64,000 nt of DNA from Ecdyonurus torrentis (Eukaryota; Arthropoda; Insecta; Ephemeroptera; Heptageniidae), in assembly GCA_949318235.1 (NCBI GenBank), contig OX439129.1, positions 5,393,213 through 5,457,212 on the forward strand. Reading direction: 5' to 3'. The translations under genes were made by a program, and so were the position numbers. This document shows positions 1 through 21,400 of this stretch, piece by piece (within the stretch, counting starts at the first letter, position 1; each line of letters opens with the position of its first letter). The notes beneath the pieces were generated by a model. It saw nothing but the letters and a program-made list of their open reading frames with translations, was not told where the DNA came from and searched no databases.

Positions 1-349
1 TTATTACAGTAATTTCTTCCATCAATAAAATTTGAAAACAATTACCGGCGATCAATTTCAGTCATTTGTAATAATAATAATGTATCCAATAATTTATTGT
101 CACTTATATTGATGGCAAATACTTATATCTTTTCAAAGTATATGTTTTGATATAAATTATATAATTCAAAATAAATATTATGTGACTTTAAGTTAAAAAA
201 AAATATATCATATATAAAAAATAATATGTTGAAAGTGTTCTAATCGGTGTCTTATTTGAACGACATAAAAAAATTACCCAAGGGTGAAATTACCTGAGCA
301 TAATTATATGTTTATGTATGGATATTTTATGTTATTATTACTTGTAATT

Positions 350-670
350 TGAGGCTACAGGGGGCATTCATGTTAAAGTCAACACCATGTTGGATCACTC
401 AATAACATAGATCGCATAGGAAAATGCCTCATTTTGCCAGTTTAAAAATACTAAGCAATATTTTTGAGAGCATTGATGTTATTAATAGATTAATTGAATT
501 ATATCTCAAGTATGTGAGAAAAATAACAACAACAAAAAAAATTAACTGATTTTCTCAAAGAAATTTGCAAAAAACGAGGTTTGTCCTATGCTGAGCAATA
601 TGTTGTTCATTACTCCAGTATGGTCTCCAAGTGCATTCAATATGACGTCATGCGCATACACCCTATATAA
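350..670 (-). mobile_element. Family I palindrome-poor MITE, copy 1
   Basis: Shares its body (ttcatgttaaagt, gcataggaaaat, a ttgagtaatga-type core, atgacgtcatgcgc) with copies at 2937-3243, 38829-39133 and 62206-62509. Copies are about 305 bp and end in a short tatagggtg-type inverted terminus. Opposite orientation to the last two copies. Confidence 0.6.
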
Positions 671-841
671 GTTATGTTGTTGTACATTCTGATTGGTTAA
701 TAAATAAAATAAATAAAATATATTATACACAGTCTTTATTGCTAAAAATACAAAATAAAATGAAATAAATAATAAAAATAGAATTATATGATGCTTTATG
801 TTACATGACGTATTAGAGTTGACGTGATGGTATATATCATG

Positions 842-1294
842 AGTCTTGGGTTCGATTATCGTACTTAGATAACGACGATAACGATATTTAGTTATCGATA
901 TGTTATAGATTAACAGTTTTAGACAAGTTATCGTTATAGATTGGCAAAAATTGACGATATTATCATCGCATCGTTAACAATATATACTTTTTGCTCAAAA
1001 ACTAATAAGACAAAGTATATATTATTAAAAAAAAAAAATACAAGAATAAAATTTAAAAAGAATCCAATCATGGTATATGTATACAGTCATATCCAGATTT
1101 ATAAACTATTTTAATTCATAAACAATTGCTCTATCTATATGATTTATGACAAACTATGAATACCTATCGTTATCGAACATATAATGGTAACGTTATCGTT
1201 GACGATGATTTCATAATGTCGATATCGTTATTATATAGTGTGAGGCTAAAACATATGATTTATCGTTATAAAATGTTGGGTATCGAACCCAAGA
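842..1294. mobile_element. TATCG-rich element with 14-bp inverted ends
   Basis: Begins gtcttgggttcgat at 842-857 and ends with its reverse complement at 1280-1294. Both flanks inside the ends are dense in short palindromes such as taacgatatcg and gttatcg, so the element can fold extensively. No coding capacity. Confidence 0.6.
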
Positions 1295-1659
1295 CTGCGT
1301 GGTAGTTATCCACATGCATATATACATGTCTGTTTCACGTTGTAATTTGTCTAGCTGAGTTAGACAGAGGGACACTCTGAAACAAAACAATAACATTATT
1401 ATTGCAATACATGGTATATATATTATTGAATTGAAGGTATAGTCTTTTTATACAGAAAACTATATTTCTTTGTAAATGTATAGTATTGAAAATATAAATA
1501 AAATTAATAACTAATATTATATTATACATGCATAAAACATGAGATTAAAAATTTTTTTGTAATTTTTAGAGAGCAGCCAAGATTGAATAATATTATATTC
1601 CTATATTATGTTATTAAAACAAAATTGAATTCAAAACTTTTATGTATCTTAATTACAAC

Positions 1660-1932
1660 AATGGACCTTATCGGTTTAGCGCGCAAGGAAACGCGGGGAA
1701 AGTTAAGGGTTCCCTAATTACGGGGTTCGATACCACGTAATGCTAAATTATATGATAATGAGGAAAAAGACTTTTTTTTTTTTTTTTTTTTTTTTTGCGA
1801 TTTTTGAGAAAACTATATACTTTACCGAATCCGGAGATATTTATATAATGAGAAATACTATATAGGCATACTTTTACGTGTTTTAAGCAATAGAAATGTT
1901 TTAATGATTTTTTAAACCGCGGTTACCTCCAT
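1660..1932 (+). mobile_element. Family H MITE, copy 1
   Basis: Starts aatggaccttatcggttta and ends aaaccgcggttacctccatt. The inverted ends and central block (agcgcgc...cggggaaag, tttgagaaaact, ttacgtgttttaag) match copies at 10294-10515 and 10868-11085. This copy has a long internal poly-T expansion. Confidence 0.7.
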
Positions 1933-1963
1933 TATAAAAGGCAAATTTATATAGTGATAAGTC

Positions 1964-1968
<5 letters not shown>

Positions 1969-2057
<89 letters not shown>

Positions 2058-2063
2058 AAGAGA
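1969..2063. repeat. (AG)n microsatellite next to an LDLa exon
   Basis: About 95 bp of almost pure AG repeat with a few A interruptions, beginning roughly 8 bp downstream of the donor of the LDLa 4 exon (as CT on the coding strand). Confidence 0.95.
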
Positions 2064-2070
2064 TACTCAC

Positions 2071-12142
<10,072 letters not shown>

Positions 12143-12147
<5 letters not shown>

Positions 12148-12470
12148 CTAATTGGTGACCATTTACACACCATAGGGTACCACTTAGTACCACTGTAAGT
12201 ACCTAGAAGTATACCATTACTGATTAGACCCTAATTGGTGACCATTTACACACCATAGGGTACCACTTAGTACCACTGTAAGTACCTAGAAGTATACCAT
12301 TACTGATTAGACCCTAATTGGTGACCATTTACACACCATGGGGTACCACTTAGTACCACTATAAGTACCTAGAAGTATACCATTACTGATTAGACCCTAA
12401 TTGGTGACCATTTACACACCATAGGGTACCACTTAGTACCACTGTAAGTACCTAGAAGTACCAAGTATTA
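12143..12470. repeat. 83-bp tandem repeat carrying the EB 1 exon acceptor, 4 copies
   Basis: Units start at 12146, 12229, 12312 and 12395, exactly 83 bp apart and almost identical. Each contains, on the minus strand, the acceptor caattag followed by GGTCT, the first bases of the EB 1 exon. The last copy fades after cctagaagta. Confidence 0.95.
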
Positions 12471-12831
12471 TCATTATTAATTCTTCATCAAACAGTAATT
12501 TAATAAAATATACTGCAGGTGAATTGGTTTTATCATTTATGCACGGTATTGTGTCCAACGCCACGCTGTGACCAGCATAGTGCGTCATTCAATATAAATC
12601 AAGAAATGTAAATTAAATCCCTTATTTATATATTTTTTTAAATCCATATGCATAAATTAAAGTGTTAAAAGTTAAACATTTTTCCATATAATTACATGCG
12701 AGCAAAATATTCCAATTTTTTCAACATTATTTTCAGATTTTAACTTTTAAATTTTTTATAATTTTAAAATTTCAAAATTGAAGGTATATATGTATTATGT
12801 ACATTCCAATAAAAAAATTCATAATTCATGA

Positions 12832-12992
12832 TAAAAGTCATTCCAATAAAAAATGAAATTTTACTGGCATATGGGAATAACATGTATTTAGATAGAGTTT
12901 TGCGTCAACTGAAATCTCCATCTGATTGCATTGAATATCTATAAGCCAATAGAATTTCATTTTTTATTGGAATGATTGTACAGTAACATATA
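12832..12992. mobile_element. Small MITE with cattccaataaaaaatgaaa ends
   Basis: A 160-bp element whose ends (cattccaataaaaaatgaaa and its complement near 12955-12980) form a terminal inverted repeat. No coding capacity. Surrounding 12471-13500 is featureless AT-rich sequence. Confidence 0.65.
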
Positions 12993-13511
12993 ATTTTTCA
13001 ATTTAATTTCCAAAGAACATGTAAAAAAAAAAAACTCAAAAATGCACCTTAATGGCCCGTGGAACCAAATTTAAGATTTCATTTTTATTTCTCGCAGTAC
13101 ACCCTATCTCTATAAAAACTTAAAATCCCTTTAAAATATTTACGCGTTTTTATATCTATAAAACTAAAGTATAAAATTATTAAATAAAATTTTAATTAAT
13201 TTTATTAAACATTTGTTTTAATTGTGTTTTTTTGTATAAATTACTTATGTATTTATCAAATGTCTTTATTTAGACATACATTAATTATCATATTTTATTT
13301 ATGATACACTAAAAAATCAATTGTTTCAAGCACTATGAAAAATTATAATCCACATTGAAATGTTCAATTATACTAATATGATTACGCGTTGTTTATTAAT
13401 GTTTGTATGTCTCATATTATGTTTTCTATATTTATAATGCTTTGTTTTTCTAATCTAATTTTATGTAAATGGATTTTTTTTTTACTTCTGTTATACGTCG
13501 GTTTCTCTTGT

Positions 13512-13612
13512 CCTTTTCTTCAAAATTTTCATAATAACTGTGATGGTTACGTTTCTTTACAAGTTAGTGTCTCTTAAAAATAATTCAAATAAGTTATTTG
13601 CTTAGAGGAATA
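13512..13612 (+). repeat. About 100-bp dispersed repeat, copy 1
   Basis: Shares ggttacgtttctttacaagt and agttatttgcttag with 19060-19165, including the order and spacing. The second copy adjoins a family B element, so this may be a detached end of such an element. Confidence 0.6.
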
Positions 13613-14015
13613 AGTTCACAGTCATCTTTTCAGCAATTTTTTTAAAATAATTTTTGACTACATTAACGCTGCTTGGTGTAACAACTTGTTACTATGAACT
13701 ACCTGGCTTAATGAAGAAGTCTTAATAATAATAATAATAGTTCTTTATTGGGTTTAAAATGAGAAAGTACATTATATATATATAAAAAAAAGACAAAAAT
13801 AAGTAAATGTAACCCAACGGGTGATGAGAAAAAGGCAAAATGCCTATACACTGTAAGTGATCTCACACCTTTATCAGAAAAACTGCTTCGTTTTATGTAT
13901 GTTAAAAGTCTTATTCTTTTAACAAATATATATATATATATGCATCTAAATATTGGACTAAAAATTATGCAGATTTAAAAATAACAAAAGTAAATAAATA
14001 AATGCAATTATACTT

Positions 14016-14125
14016 ACAATACTTAGGCTGTGGAACATGGTACAAAAAAGTAAGCACAGAAAATTGTTCTGTGATTGACACCACTCTGTTCCTACACACT
14101 ATACTGTACCTCAGTAAAGTCAAGG
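14016..14125 (-). CDS. Possible upstream exon of the EB/LDLa gene (uncertain)
   Basis: An open frame ends at a good donor (TATT|gtaagtata near 14016) in phase 1, matching the acceptor of the EB 1 exon at 12147. The preceding residues (VPQPKY) contain no EB-like cysteine pattern, and the 5' limit is a guess at a tttactgag acceptor. Could be chance. Confidence 0.2.
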
Positions 14126-14157
14126 GAGAACCCTCCTGTAGGTTCTCGACTTTGGGA

Positions 14158-14181
14158 CATACGTACGTACGTACGTACGTG
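14158..14181. repeat. (ACGT)n microsatellite
   Basis: Six tandem ACGT units, a self-complementary run. Confidence 0.95.
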
Positions 14182-14774
14182 TCCGTTGGTTCATCTAATT
14201 TGTATTCGAATAAGGTGCTCCGTACGGCGTGACTGTGTAGTGTGTCCGCTTGGGAAAACAATGCGTGCCTCTTCTTGCAGCTTATAACTGAATAATAACA
14301 CTTTGAAATATTTTAACCATGATCCAACCTTCTCATATAAATAATCATTCATATCGGAGCTACAGTGAATTTTTAAATTTTTTTTATAAGGACTTTTAGG
14401 AGTGTCGCGCATGGGGTTATGACTGCATGAGAGATAGAGGCCTTTGAATTTTTGTTGATGTGAAAAATATACAAAATAAAATAAACAAATTTAATAAAAC
14501 GCTGAGAAGAGTTTCTGCTTGGATTTTTATAAAAATTTGTATGTTTTTTTTTTTTTCTTCCAAAGGTGCTTGATATTACAATTTTTTGAAAATTTCCACT
14601 GCTCCCATTTTAGGCCCCATATATGCCCATGGTAACTTCAGTACTTATATTATCTCCTAGTTTTATTATTTGTATACTAGATATGGTCACGGATCCTGAA
14701 AGTTATCCTAAAAGATATATATTTAGAATAGTTTTTGTTTTTTACTTTTATATACGTCATACGATATATAGACT

Positions 14775-15065
14775 GGTTGTACTCATATTTAAGAGCCGCC
14801 ATTTTGTTGGTCAGGAATACATAGGCCAGCATAGGAAAAACGTCATTTTTATTTTTTTTAATAGCAAAGGAAGCTTCAAACCTCAATCAAAGACTTATTT
14901 CTAGCTTCTAATAAGCTCGGAGAATATGAGAAAAATTCGTTCAGTTGAAATAAACTCTTTTTATGTGAAAAATTAGGAGAAATGATGTTTCCCCTATGCT
15001 GGACAATGCGGCATCAGGCACCACAAACATGGCGACAAAGCGCAAGGATGTGAAAGGGGTTTATA
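14775..15065 (+). repeat. Dispersed repeat G, copy 1
   Basis: Shares atatttaagagcc, ttttgttggtcag, gccagcataggaaaaac, atgctgga and ggatgtgaaaggggt with 28405-28682. Probably a MITE; the ends are weakly inverted. The remainder of 15066-15980 shows nothing beyond AT-rich sequence. Confidence 0.65.
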
Positions 15066-15986
15066 TTAACAAAAAATTACGAGGTTATATTAAAATTTCC
15101 CTTCAGAGACTATATTATATACAAAACTGCGCAACCCTGAAATAAATAACCAATAATAGTATTTTATGATAAGAATAATATATAAAAATATGATATGCAA
15201 AATTTATTTTTATTTATGTGTAGTCAGCATCATACAAAAATTTACAAAATTGCTATTTTACATTTTGACGTTATTTATATTTAAAATATATTAATTAATA
15301 TACCGTTATATAGATCCCATAAACAGCCAGCTTTAGGTTTTATTGTGAAGATTTGAGTTTTGTTGAAGTTGTTAAAATTTTAGGTGCATTAACTCCGCGC
15401 CATCATCCACCCTTATTGAACAGAAACCACAACGAAGTACGAAGTCTATGTAAAACAGAACGCCGGTAATTTGTTATTTGAAATGTCTTATTTATTTTTA
15501 AATTTCAAATTTTATGACATTGAAATTTTTAGGTTTTCAAAATTATTGTTGAAAATTTCATCAGATCTTCATAATTATACTATTAATTGTTATTTGTATA
15601 ATATACATAAAATGCGCATAAAATGCTACAGGCGCGCCCTACAAAATGCCTATGTGCATACCACAACCATGATCTGCAGTATTTTATTATAAAATTACAA
15701 AATAGGTAAAATAAGTGAAAAGCAGAAGGCATGCATTACATGGAAAAATCCACCAAACCTATCTCCACCATAAGTTCACATATAAAATAAAATTTTGTGT
15801 ACTTTTATATGCAAGGCTTATATAATTATACAGATAGAGTCTCTGTATAAACCTTGACTTATACTTATATGATATGCAAGAAAAAAAAGTATATATAATA
15901 AAATAAAACCCGACCCCAAATATATCAAATTTGACAGTAATTTAAAATTAAACAATTATTCATTGAACTCTTAAATCTTCAATTAA

Positions 15987-16144
15987 AGGCCGACGCAGCC
16001 GTCAGTCGGTCTTTTTGCGACAAGGACCGTTAGAGTGCGCTAGAGTTAGGATTGGTCTAACTTTTTGCGCAAAGCCAATCGGGAGCCAGCGATAGTTGTC
16101 GCACGGTTATCGCTCAGGCAGCGATTGACGGCTGCTTCGGCCTT
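15987..16144. mobile_element. GC-rich MITE with TTAA flanks
   Basis: About 158 bp with imperfect 24-bp inverted ends (ggccgacgcagccgtcagtc on the left, its near-complement on the right) and TTAA at each side. Much more GC-rich than its surroundings. Confidence 0.75.
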
Positions 16145-17099
16145 AAGAGCTTTCTGGAGTATATTTCTTAAAATTTTAACACAATTAAGCTTCAAATTTG
16201 TAAGCTAGAATATTGTAAGTACTAAAAATATAATGTAATATATATATATATATTATATATATATATAAAGAGTCCTATATCCATATATGTATGTGAGACA
16301 TATGTCATACACATAACATAAATGTATATAATATATACATGTATACAGTGTAAGTATTTATATATGTGTAGCGGTTAAACATTTTCTTTCTTTGAAATTA
16401 TTATCTTTTTTCTTTAATTTGCCTTCGTATGAGCCTAGCTCGCTGATCGCAAGAAATTATAAGCGACCAAATGTACTCGAAATATGTATAACCTATGTGA
16501 AATAAAATAAAATAAATAAAATGTTGAACCGTAAATTGTGATTTGCATTATTATATGTATATATCGTGCATGTGGTATACTAAAATAATTATCATTTAAA
16601 AAATGTCCAACAAAGAATACCGAAGCTAGGGTCTTTAGTAATTTAAAAGCACTAAATAAAAAAATAGTAAAACGTAATAGTACGGTTTAAGTTTTAATAT
16701 ATGGATTATAAATTAGTTGAGAAAATGCAGTGACAAATTTCACTTTATCTCTGTTTTTGTGCGAGTGAGTGAGCGTACTATACGTAGGCTAAAAATATAT
16801 ATGCGATGCGTGTACATATAAATATATGTGTAGGTCTGAAATAATTATCACAGCATTAATAAATATCAAAAGAAACATATCATAATGTTATATTGCTAAA
16901 GAAACATAAAAACCGTATGTGATCGAGCTACTGCGGGCAGACCAAATATATCGAATTCCTTCAAGAATTTGAAATTCGGAAAGAAAAAAAAAAGCTGCTG
17001 ATACAATATTTAAATATGTAGGAAGTTATTTATACTACATACATTATAAGAGTGGGTGATCAACTTAGCTATAACGCCTAAGCTAAGCAAAGCTATTAC

Positions 17100-17245
17100 A
17101 ACAAAATATCGTAAAAGTAGGTGTGGTACCAACAGTTCATTACGTCACATTTGCGTCAGATTTTTTGTCGTCATTCAACAGGCACTCAAATTTCTCGCGC
17201 TTATTGTATGGAATAAAAAACAAATGAAGATCAGTGAGCGGTAAA
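17100..17245 (+). promoter_or_regulatory. Possible promoter and non-coding first exon of ZC2HC1
   Basis: A locally GC-richer stretch with a CRE-like tacgtcac at 17141 lies upstream of the coding start and ends at a usable donor (gagcg|gtaaaa, 17241). The coding exon opens with an acceptor at 17643-17644, so at least one upstream non-coding exon is required. A second candidate donor (gtgcag|gtaata) is at 17460. Confidence 0.35.
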
Positions 17246-17686
17246 AAAACAATCATTTTTCAAGGAAAGAAATTTCTCTCGTTTTTCTTAGTTTTTTAGT
17301 AGAAATAGATAAATAATTTTGATAAAAATAAATTTAATTGATATTTAAAAGTATTAGCTTGATTAATTTTTAATGATAACATGATTGTATGCATAATGAG
17401 GTGAAGATACCTTATATGGCAGTGAGGTTGCTCAAGAGCCCTGAATGTTATTTGTGCAGGTAATAATTTTCATTTTTATAATTCCAGGGTCATTTATATA
17501 CATAATTGCTTTTCCATACCACATTCGTGTCTTATGTAATTAAATAATAACATGTATGTAGTTGGAAATATATTTGTATTTCGTATGAAATCGTTGATCT
17601 AAAAATAATATTGCAAAAAAATAAGAATGTTTTCTTTTTTGCAGAGGTGTGGTCCAGCTGTTTTTTTTACAACTGAATAATCTGCG

Positions 17687-17881
17687 ATGGAGCCTTTATC
17701 GGAAATCCCTGAGGAACTCGTTCCGTGTTCTAACTGTGGCAGAACATTTATTGAAGCATCATTGGAACGTCATTTTAAAATATGTTCCAAGACCAAAATT
17801 TTGCAACAACATAGGCAAAAATTTGATTCTTTAAAACAAAGACTACATGGCACGGAACTTGAACCATACATCCCCACTCCG
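17687..17881 (+). CDS. ZC2HC1A: ZC2HC1 exon 1 (first zinc finger)
   Basis: ATG at 17687 follows an acceptor (ttttttgcag, ending 17644) and 42 bases of leader. Encodes MEPLSEIPEELVPCSNC through YIPTP and ends in phase 0 at CCG|gtatga. Confidence 0.87.
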
Positions 17882-18444
17882 GTATGAACTTATATGTATA
17901 ATATAGAACTTGAAACATATATCCCCACTCCGGTATGAATTTATTTATGTATGATGCGTAGGTTTTACATAACTTATATACTATGTACACTCCCCCACGT
18001 TAAAGTCTCCTCATATAATTAACATTTGGAGACATGAACGCTGCGGTCAGATTTATCTGGGGGGAGTGTACGTAATGTATAACATAGAACTTGAACCATA
18101 GGTATCTCCCCACTCCAGTTTGCAAGTTTTACATAATGATGTTCGTAAACCCTCTGTTCCCTTGCTCCAAACAAATGCGCAATTCCATTTAAAAAGCATT
18201 AGGTGATTGTCATTTATTGTGGTTTGAAGCACGGAAAACAAGTTTTACAAACATCAGTCATGTGTATCTGATATATCTGTGAACATAAGCAAGAATTATT
18301 TTTAAATTGTAACTATGTTATAGATTAAAAAGCCTGTGACTCGACCTCGGAGCAGATCCATGCCTGCAGTGCCAGGTAATTCATCTAGGTCCTCACAAAT
18401 AATATTAACAATCATTTGCTGCTAAATACTATAGTATCAATTGA

Positions 18445-18475
<31 letters not shown>

Positions 18476-21400
18476 CCTAACGTATGCCTAATAAAAAAAC
18501 TTGAAGGTATCAATTATGTGGTTACGTATCTGCTAATATATTAAATATGAGATCTTAAGCAAAATAAACCACCAGGGTTAAGTATGATAACTTTGACAGA
18601 AACTGACAGGAGAACCCAGCACTGGTCTTATCATAGTGAATATGTAAACTTTAGCAGACGTACTAATTGTAGGAGCAACAAATCATACAAACATTTTTGA
18701 ATTTTAAAAGACTGTCCCAATGTCCCATAGCTCACGTCGGTGCAAATCCTGCTAGCACAGAAAAAAAATAATAATAAAACAAAACAAAACACAAAGATCA
18801 AAGATAGCTTTCAACACTGAACTTGAAGAGATATGCAGTGTGTTATACCTGCATCAGTCTTTACATACTATGAAATAATGAATAGCCTGTGAATGAGTGT
18901 AAGGACTGATGAAGGCAAAACACACTCCATCTCTCTTGGTGTTCATTATCAAATGCTATCTTATGTGTTGTGTAGTTGTTTTTATCTGTGCTAGCAAAAT
19001 GTTCACCAAACTATGGGACTCTTCACTATGGTAAGACCAGTGTATGATTTCTCTTATACTTTTCTTTAAATTTTTATAATAATCGTGATGGTTACGTTTC
19101 TTTACAAGTTAGGTAGTGTCTCTTAAAAATAATTCAAAATAGTTATTTGCTTAGGGGAATAAATTTTTGTTACCTAAAAGTAATATGAACTCTGTGTTTC
19201 TGTTCAGGAGGAGGCAGGAGGGGCTCATCTTCGTCTCTGAACCATGAACTTTGCCAGTACTGTGGTCGCAGTTTTGGTGAGAAAGCAATTGATCGTCACC
19301 GAGAGTGGTGCCAGTCACAGAATGTTCTCAAGCAACACCAGCCTGTCAACGTCAACACAGTGGCGTACGAGAGGATGCAGGCTAGAACCAAGGTAAACAT
19401 AGGAAATACTTACTTATATTATCAAGAGAAAGATAGGTAAAGTAACAAGTGCCTTGCAACGTTGCGTAGCTAGGTGACGATGTTGATGTCAACGTCAAAA
19501 CAGTAGCGTACAAGAGGATGCAGGCTAGAACCAAGGTAAACATAGGAAATACTTACTTATATTATCAAGAGAAAGATAGGTAAAGTAACAAGTGCCTTGC
19601 AACGTTGCGTAGCTAGGTGACGATGTTGATGGCACAACATTGATTGTTGCGGTTTGTTTCAGTACCGAGCACCCCTGACCAAGACAATGAGAGCCAGGAC
19701 TAGAGAGAAATATTCTCCACTGGGAGCCTCAGTCACAACCAACGTGACCAGGGACGTGACCAACTTGACCAAGAGTGTTCTCCTGAAGAGAGCGTCACTG
19801 CCTGAAACTAGAAGGTCTAGAGAAATGAGAGAACGACAGCCTTCTCCTCCTAAACAGTAAGAAGTTGTCATTGTCAAGTTCAGCCACTATAACTTCTGTA
19901 ATTAGAGGAACATAAATTCTGTTGGGGCAAATTGTTCTTATTTTTAATTTTATCTTAAATTCAATGTTTTGTAAATTACAGCAATTAAAATCTGTAGCAC
20001 TATAACAAAAATTTCTGACTTTCAACCCAATTCTGCAATTTATCCCCCCCCCCCCCCCCTTAGTGCAGATGCTCTTTCTTTTCTTTATTATTGTGTTTTC
20101 TCTTCTTTCTTGTAACACCAACACTGGAATCTTACTTGATTCAAGGTGAAGGTGAGAATGATTATTATTATTATTAACCTATTGCACAGATCACTCGACT
20201 TATAATTTAAATATTAGTTGCCTACTACAATACTGTACGACAGTATGTTTTTATAGCTGAAGAATTGATAACATTGGTACCCAATTAACTAATAAGAAGC
20301 AACTGTTTTCATACCAACTTTAAATAATTTTGCTCAAATCTGCTTCCATTTCTACATACTGCACATGTGAAGAATACTAAAACAGAAGCAGAAATTGTCT
20401 AAAGTTGGCATCAATACAGTTTGTATCTTTGTTAGTCAATGGTATATGCAATTGTAACGTACTTGTATTTATTTAACAATTCCACGTACTTGTTATTTCA
20501 GAGAACAACAGACATACGACGTGTTTGAGTCTGCAGAGCGTCAGTTAAAAGAGTTGGGTCTCCTTGACTGCCCTGATTCTCCTATACTATTAAGAAGAGG
20601 CTCCTCATTGAGCGTCAACGACGTAGCACCCTCTTACTCCAGCCCAAGTCCTGTGTTGTTACATCGCAGTCTCTCTAAGTCTTCGTCGTCTACGTCTGCA
20701 AGCAACTCCACAGAACTGCTCATCATTGAAGACGAGGAAGAATATCTCATCCAGAAACTGGCAGAGGAGTCAGCAGAGCAGCAGCAACTCAAAACATCAG
20801 AAAAACAAGAAACAGCTCTCAAACAGAACAACATGCAGACAGATCTAGTTCAAAACAACATGCAGGCAGCTTTAGTACAGAACAACATGCAAACAGCTCT
20901 TGAACAGAGCAACATACAGGCAGCTCTAGTACAGAACAACATGCAAACAGCTTGTGTTCAAAACCACATGCAAACAGCTCTTGGTCAAGACAACATGCAG
21001 ACAGCTTTAGTACAGAATAACATGCAAACAGCGCTTGTTCAAAACCACATGCAGACAGCTTTAGTACAGAACAACATGCAAACAGATCTAGTACAGAACA
21101 ACATGCAGACAGCTCTAGTACAGAACAACATGCAAACAGCTCTTGTTAAGAACAATTCGGAGGAGCTACATTTCAATGCCAAACCTTCACCTCCTCCAAT
21201 TAAAAAAGATGATGAATTAATAAATAAAAATATAATGAAATCTGATTCTGATGAATATAAAAAGGACGAAATCAATTCCTCTTCTTCTTCGTCAAGTCTA
21301 AATAGTAATTTTAAAGAGTTAGAGTTTAGTGAAGATAAGCAGGAAGATGACAATAATTTTGAGAGTGGCACGTTGAATGCTGATTTGTTTGACAATATTT

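Noticed and set aside
842..860. tRNA-like box B (gggttcgatt)
   Set aside because: It is the inverted tip of a palindromic element, with no box A or cloverleaf around it.
13965..14261. 98-residue open frame as a full exon of the EB gene
   Set aside because: It includes an ACGT microsatellite and no cysteine pattern; only the part next to the donor is kept as a weak candidate.
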